Below, piece after piece: positions 19,978 through 29,069 of a DNA stretch of 64,000 nucleotides (position 1 is the first letter of the stretch; each line of letters begins with the position of its first letter). Below the pieces are notes generated by a model. That model searched no databases and was not told the DNA's origin. It saw only the letters and a program-made list of their open reading frames with translations. The translations under genes and the position numbers were made by a program. Source of the stretch: Allacma fusca (taxonomy: Eukaryota > Arthropoda > Collembola > Symphypleona > Sminthuridae); the NCBI GenBank assembly GCA_947179485.1, contig OX359245.1, positions 19,393,067 through 19,457,066 on the forward strand, in the 5' to 3' direction.

Positions 19978-21305
19978 GCTTGCATGGCTTCGTGTGAGTA
20001 ATCAGTAAAGTACACAGATTTGTTTTTGTCAATGTTTAAAATACTCTGAGACTCGGTGTAACAAAGAACCGTTAACGGAGTTGTGGTGGCAGTTCTAAAC
20101 CGGAGCTCAATCTTGATATTTCCAAATCTGGGTAATGCACGTGCGTCACTAATCGGGGCAATCTCATATACATACAACGCGCGATTGTTTCTAAAATCGG
20201 AGACACTAAAGTCAATACTCGCATCCTTATTGTCGATTCCAATTGCTCTGTAGAGATTACTTACTGCTTCTTGAACTCGAATACTATCTTCTCTAAAGTC
20301 CACATCCAAAGGGTAAGCCTCGTTTGTATCACCATTAACTGATACATTTATATGAGATAAACCATGGCTACCGAAAAGGAACGGATTAGTTATTCCAGTA
20401 CCATTTACATTTGCACTGCGTACAATCGCGAGTACAAGCCGTTCGGGTAACTGTCCACCTTTGAAAACTCCCTCTTCAATTCTCGACAAAGTTCCAGTTG
20501 GCAATGAAAAACTTTTTATGTCCACTTTGTTTAAGTACAGATTTGCAACATCACCTCCTTCCCATTGCCTTATATGTTCAATCGCTGCAACTGCCAGTAC
20601 TTTGTGTCTGGTTACTTGTAGCTTTGCTTCCAAAATGCTTAGTCTGTACCGAGGTGTGGGTACCCCCACAGCAGCTGGTGGACAGTGAAGGGCAAAACCA
20701 TCCGTAGATCGATGAAATACAATTTTTAAATCAACACCAGGCGGTAAAAAATCTGGTTGAGCAAATAGGTCCACGTGAGGTCGGCCAATAACTTCAAAAA
20801 CCTGACTACCCTTACTCATATCAAATCGGGATTTATAGGATCCTGCAGCAAAAACGTCAACCGATTCCGGGTCGTTGTTTTTAAAGTATCCAGCGCATTG
20901 CGATTGAGTTTCATTGTACTCCTTGGAAAATAACAATAGTCTTTCGAACATGCATCTATAGGCATAGTAAGGATGTGTGGGTGTTATTAATGTTTCATTC
21001 AAGTACACAGAGCACTGTGAAAAAATTGAATGAAGAATATTATTGACGGGTGCTACTACAGTTGCAACACCGTTTGCAGTCATATTATCAGCTAATATCC
21101 GCAGTCTTAAATATAACCTGGTTTTACTAGGCTCAATATAATGCGCGTCAGTACTATTAACAATAAATGTTAGTGGAACTGCAGTCTCAGATAATGGACA
21201 ATTCGGATAAACATCACATGACTGTGTTGTTAGAATGCTCATGTCGTACCCCTCACGTTTAAAAATGTCCAGTTCACTTCGAAGATAATGATGGTCTGCA
21301 GCCAT
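19974..21305 (-). CDS. Polinton major capsid protein (double jelly-roll type)
   Basis: The 443-residue protein has the conserved block of Polinton and adintovirus hexon-like proteins, seen around residues 58-120: KTRLYLRLRILAD, then VAPVNNILHSIFSQ, then ITPTHPYYAYRCMFERLL. A later HVDLFAQPDFLPPGVDLKI block also fits. It forms the capsid shell in this family. It is directly followed by the protease on the same strand and preceded by the basic 209-residue protein. The assignment as major rather than minor capsid protein rests on this block. Confidence 0.82.
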   Translation of the reverse strand: MAADHHYLRSELDIFKREGYDMSILTTQSCDVYPNCPLSETAVPLTFIVNSTDAHYIEPSKTRLYLRLRILADNMTANGVATVVAPVNNILHSIFSQCSVYLNETLITPTHPYYAYRCMFERLLLFSKEYNETQSQCAGYFKNNDPESVDVFAAGSYKSRFDMSKGSQVFEVIGRPHVDLFAQPDFLPPGVDLKIVFHRSTDGFALHCPPAAVGVPTPRYRLSILEAKLQVTRHKVLAVAAIEHIRQWEGGDVANLYLNKVDIKSFSLPTGTLSRIEEGVFKGGQLPERLVLAIVRSANVNGTGITNPFLFGSHGLSHINVSVNGDTNEAYPLDVDFREDSIRVQEAVSNLYRAIGIDNKDASIDFSVSDFRNNRALYVYEIAPISDARALPRFGNIKIELRFRTATTTPLTVLCYTESQSILNIDKNKSVYFTDYSHEAMQA

Positions 21306-21307
21306 GA

Positions 21308-21937
21308 TTATGAAAAAATGTTTCGACTGATTTTACGTTTTTTATTTTTTCTCTTCTTTACTCGTAGTTTTAAGAGTCCACGACCAGTCTTACGCTTTTT
21401 AGTTTTTTTCTTGATTCCACGACCAATTTTTGGACTGCGTTTAATTTTCTTATATTTGAATAGCCGATCTTCATCAAGCTTTCGTTTCCGACTAAACCCA
21501 GATCCAGACTGATTAATAATATCATTTCCTACCCCTTTAAGTGCTGTTAGCCCTCTGTCTCTCAACGCCTCGCGCAAGGGACGACCTCCATCCAATACAT
21601 CCATAGCAACATTTTTTAAAGCTGTTTTCGCATGTGGTAAAATATATTTTGCCGCAAAAGGTATTAAACGTCTGGCAATTGAACCAAAAAATGATCCCAA
21701 ACCACTACCCTTCTGGCGAATGTTTGATCCGCGATAAAAAAGCAGTCCACGACCATATTGAACTCCACATCCAAATTGGGGTCTGTGAATCCTGTAAAAC
21801 TTACTCTCCTTATCAGAACATTTGTATGTTTTCACCATTTTTGTTTCTTCATGTGCGACATTAACTGCGCTGTTCCCGAAAATGCAGTGTACACTTAAAG
21901 TCACCAACTTCGAATGGGGGCGGTGCTCCCGATTCAT
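21308..21937 (-). CDS. Polinton small basic virion-like protein (pVI/pX-like)
   Basis: The likely start is MVKTYKCSDKESKFY (about 21838), giving some 176 residues. The body has Gly-rich GSGLGSFFGSIARRLIPF, an amphipathic helix, then a Lys/Arg-rich tail with KRKLDEDRLF and several KK runs. This pattern is typical for Polinton proteins likened to adenovirus pVI or pX, thought to act on membranes or DNA in virions. The upstream part of the frame overlaps the minor capsid gene and is probably not used. Confidence 0.65.
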   Translation of the reverse strand: MNREHRPHSKLVTLSVHCIFGNSAVNVAHEETKMVKTYKCSDKESKFYRIHRPQFGCGVQYGRGLLFYRGSNIRQKGSGLGSFFGSIARRLIPFAAKYILPHAKTALKNVAMDVLDGGRPLREALRDRGLTALKGVGNDIINQSGSGFSRKRKLDEDRLFKYKKIKRSPKIGRGIKKKTKKRKTGRGLLKLRVKKRKNKKRKISRNIFS

Positions 21938-23351
21938 TCATTATATACACATGTATGCTATCAATTGAATGTGATTTCAATGGGAGATATGTTAGATTTT
22001 TAAATTCATGTTCAAACGCACGACCGTTATTATACGTGAGAGGCATGCTTTTTAAAAGCGGTGCATATGCATCTCCAACATATTGGTTTACTATCGCGTC
22101 ACAGTATACAAATAGCAGATCGTTTGCAAAGTCCTTATAGAACCTGTGACGTGCTCTAAATCTTGTAAATGGGGTTGATTTGATGGTAAGTGATGTAGTA
22201 GGTATTGATTGAAATCCCAAATGAATCTGCAGTAGCGCTGAAAAGTTATACTCATTCATTTTTGAGTTTTTGTCATACTCTAAAATCATTTTGTCGGATC
22301 TAATCTGCCAGTTAAACTGAAGTTGCTCGCTTAATACGGCCATCATTTGTTCAAATGAAGTGCAGTTAACCCCAGCCTTAATAACAATTGTAGAATCTTT
22401 TTTGTTTGTGGCGATTACGTCGTCAGTTACTAGATAGTACTTTATATCAATCTTATTCTTCTTCCCAATACTATGTTTAAAATATTGTTCACTATTATTA
22501 TAAAAATGTAAAGTACTATACGGATGACTATCAAGCCCCAAGTTCATAAATAAATGTTTGTAAATTGTCACTGCTATAACTTCACCTTTACTTGGACTTG
22601 TATCAACTTTAAAAACATTGTCTTCTACACGCGGATGTACCTTATCTTTGTATATAAAAGCGTCCATAAGGCTCCTTCTTGTTGGTACTATGTAAAAAGG
22701 CGTTACCTGCCAAAGTTGATTAACCGGGTCAACTTCCCTTCTTACTTCTATACGAACCCCATGTTGGGACGTTGCAAACAGCATTGGTGTTTTCAATATA
22801 TTATTTTCACCAGTAAAAATTGTTTTACCAGTGTCTAAAATTGCTGGCGCTGCAACAGGTTCCATCTTTATCATGCCATCCTGAAGCCCGAAAACGTTCT
22901 TTAACCGATCACTTAGTTCAAAGTCGTAAATCAATTTTTGATTACCGCTTTCCTTTGTAATTTCAACATAGCCACCAGCATTCAGTTTATATAAATCTCT
23001 TGTTAAGGTGGATAAATATTCCAGAAACATGTACTCTGCTGAGAAATTTGACGGTGCGAATATCTTACACTTTACAGTATCTCCTTCAATCCATTTAACG
23101 GCGCTCAGGTCTAGTATAGAAGTTGATATTAAATCCGATTCAGCCCACCGGATTGATGCAGTACCCAAGTCTTCACCCTCTCTAATAAATACATCTGTAG
23201 ATGTGTATGTACATGAACTTAATGCAACCTCATATTCTCGAGAGTCCAACTCAAGTCTTGTAGCTAACTTGTTTCGAAAATTGGTTATAGTGTTTTCAGG
23301 GAAATAATTATAAGATGCGTCGCTAAGCAAGGTAACTGTGAATCCCGCCAT
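21861..23351 (-). CDS. Polinton minor capsid (penton-like) protein
   Basis: The 496-residue protein opens with FTVTLLSDASYNYFPENTI and RLELDSREYEVALSSCTY. This is the N-terminal signature of the Polinton single-jelly-roll minor capsid protein that occupies capsid vertices. The length fits. A TATA box (TATATAA on the minus strand at 23,399-23,405) lies 48 bases before the start codon. The gene heads a minus-strand block of minor capsid, basic protein, major capsid and protease. Confidence 0.75.
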   Translation of the reverse strand: MAGFTVTLLSDASYNYFPENTITNFRNKLATRLELDSREYEVALSSCTYTSTDVFIREGEDLGTASIRWAESDLISTSILDLSAVKWIEGDTVKCKIFAPSNFSAEYMFLEYLSTLTRDLYKLNAGGYVEITKESGNQKLIYDFELSDRLKNVFGLQDGMIKMEPVAAPAILDTGKTIFTGENNILKTPMLFATSQHGVRIEVRREVDPVNQLWQVTPFYIVPTRRSLMDAFIYKDKVHPRVEDNVFKVDTSPSKGEVIAVTIYKHLFMNLGLDSHPYSTLHFYNNSEQYFKHSIGKKNKIDIKYYLVTDDVIATNKKDSTIVIKAGVNCTSFEQMMAVLSEQLQFNWQIRSDKMILEYDKNSKMNEYNFSALLQIHLGFQSIPTTSLTIKSTPFTRFRARHRFYKDFANDLLFVYCDAIVNQYVGDAYAPLLKSMPLTYNNGRAFEHEFKNLTYLPLKSHSIDSIHVYIMNESGAPPPFEVGDFKCTLHFREQRS

Positions 23352-23398
23352 GATGACATTGAATGATTGAATGAACGGTTATTACTTAAACATAATAT

Positions 23399-23405
23399 TT
23401 ATATA
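23399..23405 (-). promoter_or_regulatory. TATA box for the capsid gene block
   Basis: TATATAA on the minus strand sits 48 bases upstream of the minor capsid start codon. It is the only clear TATA box before the four-gene capsid block. Confidence 0.6.
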
Positions 23406-23468
23406 TACAAATGTTTTTTTTTTTATTATTTATCATGATTGGTTTTTACAATAGCAAAAATACAATAT

Positions 23469-25073
23469 TTAGAAAACAATCTCATGCTGAGATCCTGTGG
23501 AGAAAACATTCGTTTCTTGTATTTGTCGATCTGCATCCTTCTTCAAACAGCAAACAGGAAGGCACCATGGACGTTTGAAAGCTTCATTTGAATTAAACCA
23601 ACCAAACCCGCCACAGTAAACACAAAATGCTGTACCCCCAGCCTGTGCAACATAATACAGCTGTGCTATAGACTCTTGCTCATCAACTTTCCTAAAATCA
23701 CCATCATTTAAAATAGCAGCAGTGTCATTATCATCATGGTCATTATTGTAATAACCCCAATGTGTTTTAAATGAATTGATACGGTAAGCCAAATCCATTG
23801 CTGCAGGAAACTTGGGTAAGTCTATTATCGTTGTTTCTTTCGGAGCATCCAGATGATTTACCAGGTAGTGCGGCATATGGTTTTGATACATCGAAAACGA
23901 AATTGCTGGATCATAGGGTAATATAGCATTCAACCCTTTAATTCGAGCACCCCATATTGCCCGAAAATAGTCAAACTCTTTGCAATTGCACAGAAACGTT
24001 GGATGATATTCAGTCGGGAACTCTGGACATTCATGTTCCAGCATTATCGCAGCCATTTGTTCCACCAATTCATAAACGAATCGTTTTCGGGACCAATACC
24101 ATTTCGCATCTTCTTCATGTTTCTTGTTAACCCTCAATTCATAGCTTTTCTTAACACGAAGATACGCTTGTGGGAGAGGCTTCTTTTCTTCAACTGTTTC
24201 CTCAATCTTGGAATGAAATGTCGGTAAGGCTCCTTCCAACACAAGTTTTTTTCGATTACGTTCTGATTCACGATCTGGGATTCTTTGTTTTAAAGCACAA
24301 GTAGGTAGACACCATGGTCGAGTCATAGGATGATGATTTCTAAATGAGCCATATCCGCCGCAATAAACACAGTACGCTGTGCCTCCAGCTTGCCCCACGT
24401 AGTATTTTTGAGACATATCTTTGCCTTTACGATCGGTATGAGGCTTTCCATTATAGAAATGATCATCATTCCAGTTCACACTAAATGATTTTAATCGATA
24501 TGCAAGATCCATTGATTTCGGGAATTTCGGAAGTTCTGTAACTGGTAATTGCTTAGGTGGTGATAGATGATTAATTAAAAACTGTGGGAACATGTTGCGG
24601 TAGTTCCGATAGTTGTGGGATTTGACCTTGTGCCTTCTGAACAAACGAACTTTAGTTCTCCATGTGCGTCTAAGAAATTCGAATTCTTTACAGTTGCAGA
24701 GTAGCGACAGCTGCAGTTGGTTGAATGGTTGTTGACATACATGATAGAACATGATAGCTGCCAAGTAGAGAATATACTCATGTAGATATCGTTTTTCTAT
24801 CCAATACCGTTTTGCCTCAGCTACAAGCTCCATGTCGATCTTCAAATCCAAATTTTCTTTCACACCAGAGATTTTTTCCTGTATTAATTCTTTTTTTTCC
24901 TTTTCTCCTTCACCATGGATTTTGGATTCCTCAGTCTCTTCATCGTCTTCAACAAGGATTGTCTCAATTCTTGGAATTTTTTTGGGGGATGGATCCCCTA
25001 ATGGAAGCTCAATCACATCCGGAGATGCAGGTGGGTTTTCAAAATTTTCAGACATTTTGAAAAACTTTTTCAA
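23469..25073 (-). CDS. Unknown Polinton protein with an internal domain duplication (534 aa)
   Basis: I do not recognise the family. After an acidic, Lys/Glu-rich N-terminal tail (residues 1-85), the protein is two copies of one domain, about residues 88-262 and 325-511. Each copy contains AAIM, then LCNCKEF, then NHL(S/D)(P/A)PK, LPKFP..MDLAYR, AGGTA(Y/F)CVYCGG and RPWCLP(T/V)C. The conserved Cys pairs (CNC, CVYC, CLP.C) suggest a zinc-binding fold used twice. The likely start is MSENFENPP (25055) or the upstream Met. It has its own TATA box (25,153-25,158) and lies at the right end, next to the TIR. Confidence 0.7.
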   Translation of the reverse strand: MKKFFKMSENFENPPASPDVIELPLGDPSPKKIPRIETILVEDDEETEESKIHGEGEKEKKELIQEKISGVKENLDLKIDMELVAEAKRYWIEKRYLHEYILYLAAIMFYHVCQQPFNQLQLSLLCNCKEFEFLRRTWRTKVRLFRRHKVKSHNYRNYRNMFPQFLINHLSPPKQLPVTELPKFPKSMDLAYRLKSFSVNWNDDHFYNGKPHTDRKGKDMSQKYYVGQAGGTAYCVYCGGYGSFRNHHPMTRPWCLPTCALKQRIPDRESERNRKKLVLEGALPTFHSKIEETVEEKKPLPQAYLRVKKSYELRVNKKHEEDAKWYWSRKRFVYELVEQMAAIMLEHECPEFPTEYHPTFLCNCKEFDYFRAIWGARIKGLNAILPYDPAISFSMYQNHMPHYLVNHLDAPKETTIIDLPKFPAAMDLAYRINSFKTHWGYYNNDHDDNDTAAILNDGDFRKVDEQESIAQLYYVAQAGGTAFCVYCGGFGWFNSNEAFKRPWCLPVCCLKKDADRQIQETNVFSTGSQHEIVF

Positions 25074-25152
25074 AAAAAAATTGCTTTATTTGTGATAGTT
25101 TGGATAGAATTGAGAAGTGAATGGTGCTCTACAATGGCAAAAACAAACCCCA

Positions 25153-25158
25153 TATATA
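25153..25158 (-). promoter_or_regulatory. TATA box for the 534-aa protein
   Basis: CCTATATATGGGG on the minus strand lies 80-100 bases before the start codon, a fitting distance for a TATA box with a short leader. Confidence 0.6.
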
Positions 25159-25462
25159 GGGGGGAAACAAACTATTTTTGTTTTTTCATTATCAACTTAC
25201 CGTATTTTTGGAGTGACCTCATTTAACCTGTAAACGTTTTTCATCAAGGTTAGCAAGTCTCGAAGCATATACTTCTGTTTATAAATCAGCGCATTAACTA
25301 CTCTGCCATATGATGTGGCATTAGTTACAATACGTTTTATTACTGATATATTACATGTGCTTTCAGTCTCTGTACCATGCGGGTAAGGGTATACATCCTT
25401 CAATCTTAACCTTTACCCTTGTTGTGCAGCCTTGAGTAATGTATGACCTTAAGCGTATACAT

Positions 25463-25463
25463 G

Positions 25464-25494
<31 letters not shown>

Positions 25495-25497
25495 CAA
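25463..25497. repeat. TA microsatellite inside the right TIR
   Basis: A run of TA dinucleotides stands about 20 bases inside the right terminal repeat and mirrors the run at 8,313-8,375. Confidence 0.9.
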
Positions 25498-25515
25498 CTT
25501 TCCCTTGTCATAACA

Positions 25516-25605
25516 AGGTCATAACCCTGGATTAGGGGATTAAGGTCGCCTATACCTTCAACATGGGGCGTTTTTCCAAGCGTGGGCATACGTATAGCTA
25601 CTACT
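25516..25605. repeat. Right terminal inverted repeat of the Polinton
   Basis: This is the inverse complement of 8,220-8,309. Its last 48 bases (25,605-25,558) also read through from the host hydrolase exon, adding 15 residues and a TGA stop. Confidence 0.95.
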
Positions 25606-27088
25606 CAAGGGGATGTCAATACCATGCACAATTTCAGCATTTTTCTTCTGGTTCAGTAAGTTTTCATGGTCAATGACCATCTGACCTCGGGTGTGGTAAC
25701 CAAATAGTTCTACTGTTGTGTGAACAACTTTGGAATCCCGAATAACCTTTAAGTAAAAATCACGAATGCTTAATCATACAAATCAACAAGATAGATATGA
25801 ATTTCAGGTGGATAATGCTGTCGTCTTTGGATTTGAGTAAAGGAAAAACTGTGTAATTTCCAGGTGATTAATGTTTGTAGGTTATTTTACCTTTGGCTCA
25901 ACAAGTACAGCAGCAGCAAGAGCATCACAAGGGCTCCATCGGACTTTCTTGACGTTGTGAACCTCAATTCGATTCATGAGGTCCATTGCCGGGGACTTAA
26001 TTTTTGTCAGTTCACTCAGTCGGAAATCCTGAAAACAGATAAATATCTTTTATACATCCTGGTTATATTGGTATTATATGGTTCGAGTACAGCGTTAGCA
26101 CGGAGTTTAAGGTACCTTATGATTTTGACGCTTATTAATCTCCCATGGGACAACTACAATCGGGCATTCAAAAGTTGCCAAGGTCACATGAGCTGCTTCC
26201 GGATCAACACGAAAGTTAAATTCCCCACAGACAGTGGTGTTGCCCACGGCTAAAATGAAAATAATTTAGAATTTAAGGTGTCTCAAGAGATTTATTTAAA
26301 TTTGAATACTTTAATAATTATTACCTTCAGTATTGCCTCCCATCACAACAATCTCTCTCAGAGTTTTTCGAAGGCCGGGCTCTAGACGCACAGCCATGGC
26401 TAAGTTAGTAAGTGGCCCCAGGGCTAAAATGCTAACTTGACCTGGGGAAAAATATATTCCTCAAAAATAACTGACACAACATGACAGTAGGTACAATTAT
26501 GGGCGTTTTCCAAGCTAACCTGGGTACTCTTTGGCAAGCTTAATTATAGCTAAAACTCCATTTTCATCCTCAAGTTTTGGCTCTATCTTGGGCAGATCCA
26601 CGTCTCCAAATCCATCATAACCATGATACGGAACACAGTGCTCCCCCAGTACGTATGGAATTGACATAGCGTTTTCACAGCCTCGAAAAATTGGTATCTG
26701 AAATTGGAAAAAATAATTGTAAGAAAATTCCAGTGATAATTTTTTTACTGTCCATATGAAACTAAATGTTATTTTTACTTCCAATGCATCCGCTGTCTGG
26801 AGAATCCTGGTAACATTAGTGCACACATTATCCACAGTAGTATTCCCATTCACACAAGTAATCCCTGCTATCCTGAAATTGACATTGGGGTCCTTATGGG
26901 CTGCCAGAGCAATGAATATTGCTGTTGCGTCGTCCGTCCCAGCATCAGTATCGATTATTACAATTTTGTCATCCTATAGGGGAAGAATTCCACAAGTATT
27001 TATAGTTGGAGTATTTCAACATTAAATTCACAATAAATTTTATTCTCTTGAAAACTTTTGAAGCAAATTGGACTATAAAACTTACCAT
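25558..27088 (-). CDS. Inosine-uridine-type nucleoside hydrolase, C-terminal end replaced by Polinton insertion
   Basis: The enzyme splits ribonucleosides into base and ribose in nucleoside salvage. Exons are 27088-27086 (the ATG alone), 26973-26779, 26697-26520, 26441-26325, 26249-26116, 26028-25891 and 25746 onward; all phases fit. The Ca-binding DTDAGTDD motif is at residues 9-16, and VMGGN, EFNFRVDPEAA and SPCDALAAA (about residue 244) follow. Cys stands where classical members have catalytic His, as in group III hydrolases. Host sequence ends at residue 302 with the target duplication. In this allele reading continues into the Polinton TIR for 15 residues (SSSYTYAHAWKNAPC) to TGA, instead of the original 23 residues now at 8,142-8,213. 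The uninterrupted protein would be 325 residues, normal for insects. The core is whole, but the C-terminal helix is lost, so activity is uncertain. Confidence 0.88.
25606..25611. repeat. Right target-site duplication, CAAGGG
   Basis: Exact copy of 8,214-8,219. On the minus strand it encodes Pro-Leu within the last exon of the nucleoside hydrolase. Confidence 0.95.
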
Positions 27089-29069
27089 GATTTAAAATAA
27101 TAATTACGCCCTGTGTGTTCTAGGCTGTTGGAAGGGAGAAATTCACGACTTGTGTAAGCAACTTTACTCAGGCTGGATAAAAACTTAAAGCTAAACTTGC
27201 CTTGCTTGAAGGTATAGTATTGCTTATCTGGGAAATAAATTATTCAGAGTAGATACTTGCTGATCCGGCTGGTGTTCACAGATCCCTTACTCACACATCT
27301 TTCAACACTAACTTACTTCATAAATGATTATATATACTCAACATCCATGACCAGACCTTGTCCCACTATTTTACTGTTCTGACAGCTTCAAGATGATAAC
27401 TTCAACAACTGTTCTGTACTTTATCAATTTCCAGGCCAGCAGCTTCTGAATGTAATACATATTCCAGACTATAGTTATAGCCGTACGGCTGGGAATGTGA
27501 TCCATTATTTGGATAACAGACATTATAGTATAAACATCGGCAGGATAATAATATAAGTAGATATAGAAAAAGAAATCGATTCCTTGGGTTTACTGATATC
27601 ACTTCTTAGAATCTTTCTTAAGACACTGCTTATAAACTTTTACTTGTGAGTATTTAATTCATAGTGTGTCAAAGCAAAGTAATGACAAATATTCAACTTA
27701 CAATTAGAAGCAATATTGCATAAATAAATTTAGCTCGCCTTTAGTAATATTTATGCACTGAAGCAATTTATGTAGAAATTCCCATCTGCATGACTAAACA
27801 TATAAATCTGCGGAAGAATCCCAAATGGTCAAAGGCTTATTTTGTTTTTATTTTAATATAAATCTGAGCTTTATTGTAATACATAAAGTGAGCTGCATAA
27901 ACATAAACTGGATTAGTTTATAATCTGATTTCAAGATTAGTCCCGAACTTTCATGGTAAGTTGTCATACTATGTATGGGCATTTCCTAAATCTAAATCTT
28001 AGTATATTGATTATACATAGGGGGCGTTACTGATTGTCATTCAAAGTTAATTTTTGGTGCAAGTTAGTTTCCCGTCACAATTACTTTTTATAAGATTGTC
28101 GAGCTTTAGATTTGTGGTCGAAAAATTCTACTTCAGAAAAAGTCTCAAGTGTTCCTTATCCTTTCTCTCCCCCCAGCTCGTAGTCAATAGTGGCAAAGAA
28201 TTTTTAAAAGCTGATATAAAAATGAGCTTCATGCCTCACATTGTTAGACAATTCTTGACCTCAGAATGTAATATTAATCTCGTATGAACCCCCATGAAAT
28301 TTGCTACTACCGAAGGGTTTGAAATATCTTTATGAGCGACAGACCGTCCATATAATTTATTACAACATCAAAAACTCTCCTTTTCTGCAATTCTAATCCA
28401 GAAAATGAACTCCAATCTTGTACTCTGTTCTTGCTGGTCATGTCCACAATTATCAACGTAGATAGCTCCCCGAAAACATGCCCTACAGCAGAAATTTCAG
28501 AAACAATTTTGTCTATGAAAATAAATGCAGACATTCTCAAAATATCTCGATTTTGTTTCATACTCTTGTGGATTGCGACTCTACTTTTTGACCTATTTAA
28601 TGGAGCAATTTTGAAAAATCCGACAAACAGACTTCTTAAAAATGGGGGAATCATTCATTTTGTCCCCCTTATATGGGCTAGGGTGGAGAGAAACAGTTTA
28701 TGGGACACCCTTTAATGGTCGATAGTTCTTTAGTTATTTTTAGGGGTTTATGAGTATAGGTATTGAAATGTGTATAGATACGTGTAAATAAAATAATTCT
28801 TTGCATTATTGGAGCACTACGGGGTGTATGTACATAAATGCATGAAATGTTGAGTCCCTCCTGTCAAATTACGAAGAACTAAGTTACTTTATTTGCAGAA
28901 TCTTTCAGTTTATACTCTGTAACTAACATATACATATGATTCTTTCTAATATCATTCAATGTACTGCGAGGACTATGCATAATTTAAATGAAGCATTTAT
29001 TTAAACCAAAATAAAGCTAAGTATAATTAAAAAGAAAACATATGTATGTCAGATTTATTCCAAATGTGT
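27089..29069. other. Intergenic, no gene recognised
   Basis: This AT-rich region holds the promoter side of the nucleoside hydrolase gene and the 3' flank of the secreted protein gene. A 115-codon frame at 28,307-28,654 (minus) has no recognisable motif. A poly(A) signal on the minus strand near 28,997 (AATAAA) fits the secreted protein gene. Nothing else could be supported. Confidence 0.5.

Larger units (their letters stand above)
8220..25605. mobile_element. Polinton/Maverick element, 17,386 bp, looks whole
   Basis: The element begins AGTAGTAGC and ends GCTACTACT, inside a 6-bp target duplication. Terminal inverted repeats are about 90 bp, and the outer 77 bases are identical. The cargo covers the family hallmark set: protein-primed DNA polymerase, retroviral-type integrase, FtsK/HerA packaging ATPase, adenain-like protease, major and minor capsid proteins and small basic or membrane-active virion-like proteins, plus five proteins of unknown function. 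The polymerase and ATPase are on the plus strand, and most capsid genes are on the minus strand. No break was noticed in the recognised core genes. With matching inverted repeats and an intact duplication, this points to a young insertion. It lies within the last coding exon of a host nucleoside hydrolase gene. Confidence 0.95.

Noticed and set aside
25197-25403. Minus-strand frame of 68 codons next to the right TIR, ending at a donor-like GTAAGT
   Set aside because: No recognisable motif, and the 534-residue gene has its own TATA box downstream of it. It could be a leader exon, but this cannot be supported here.
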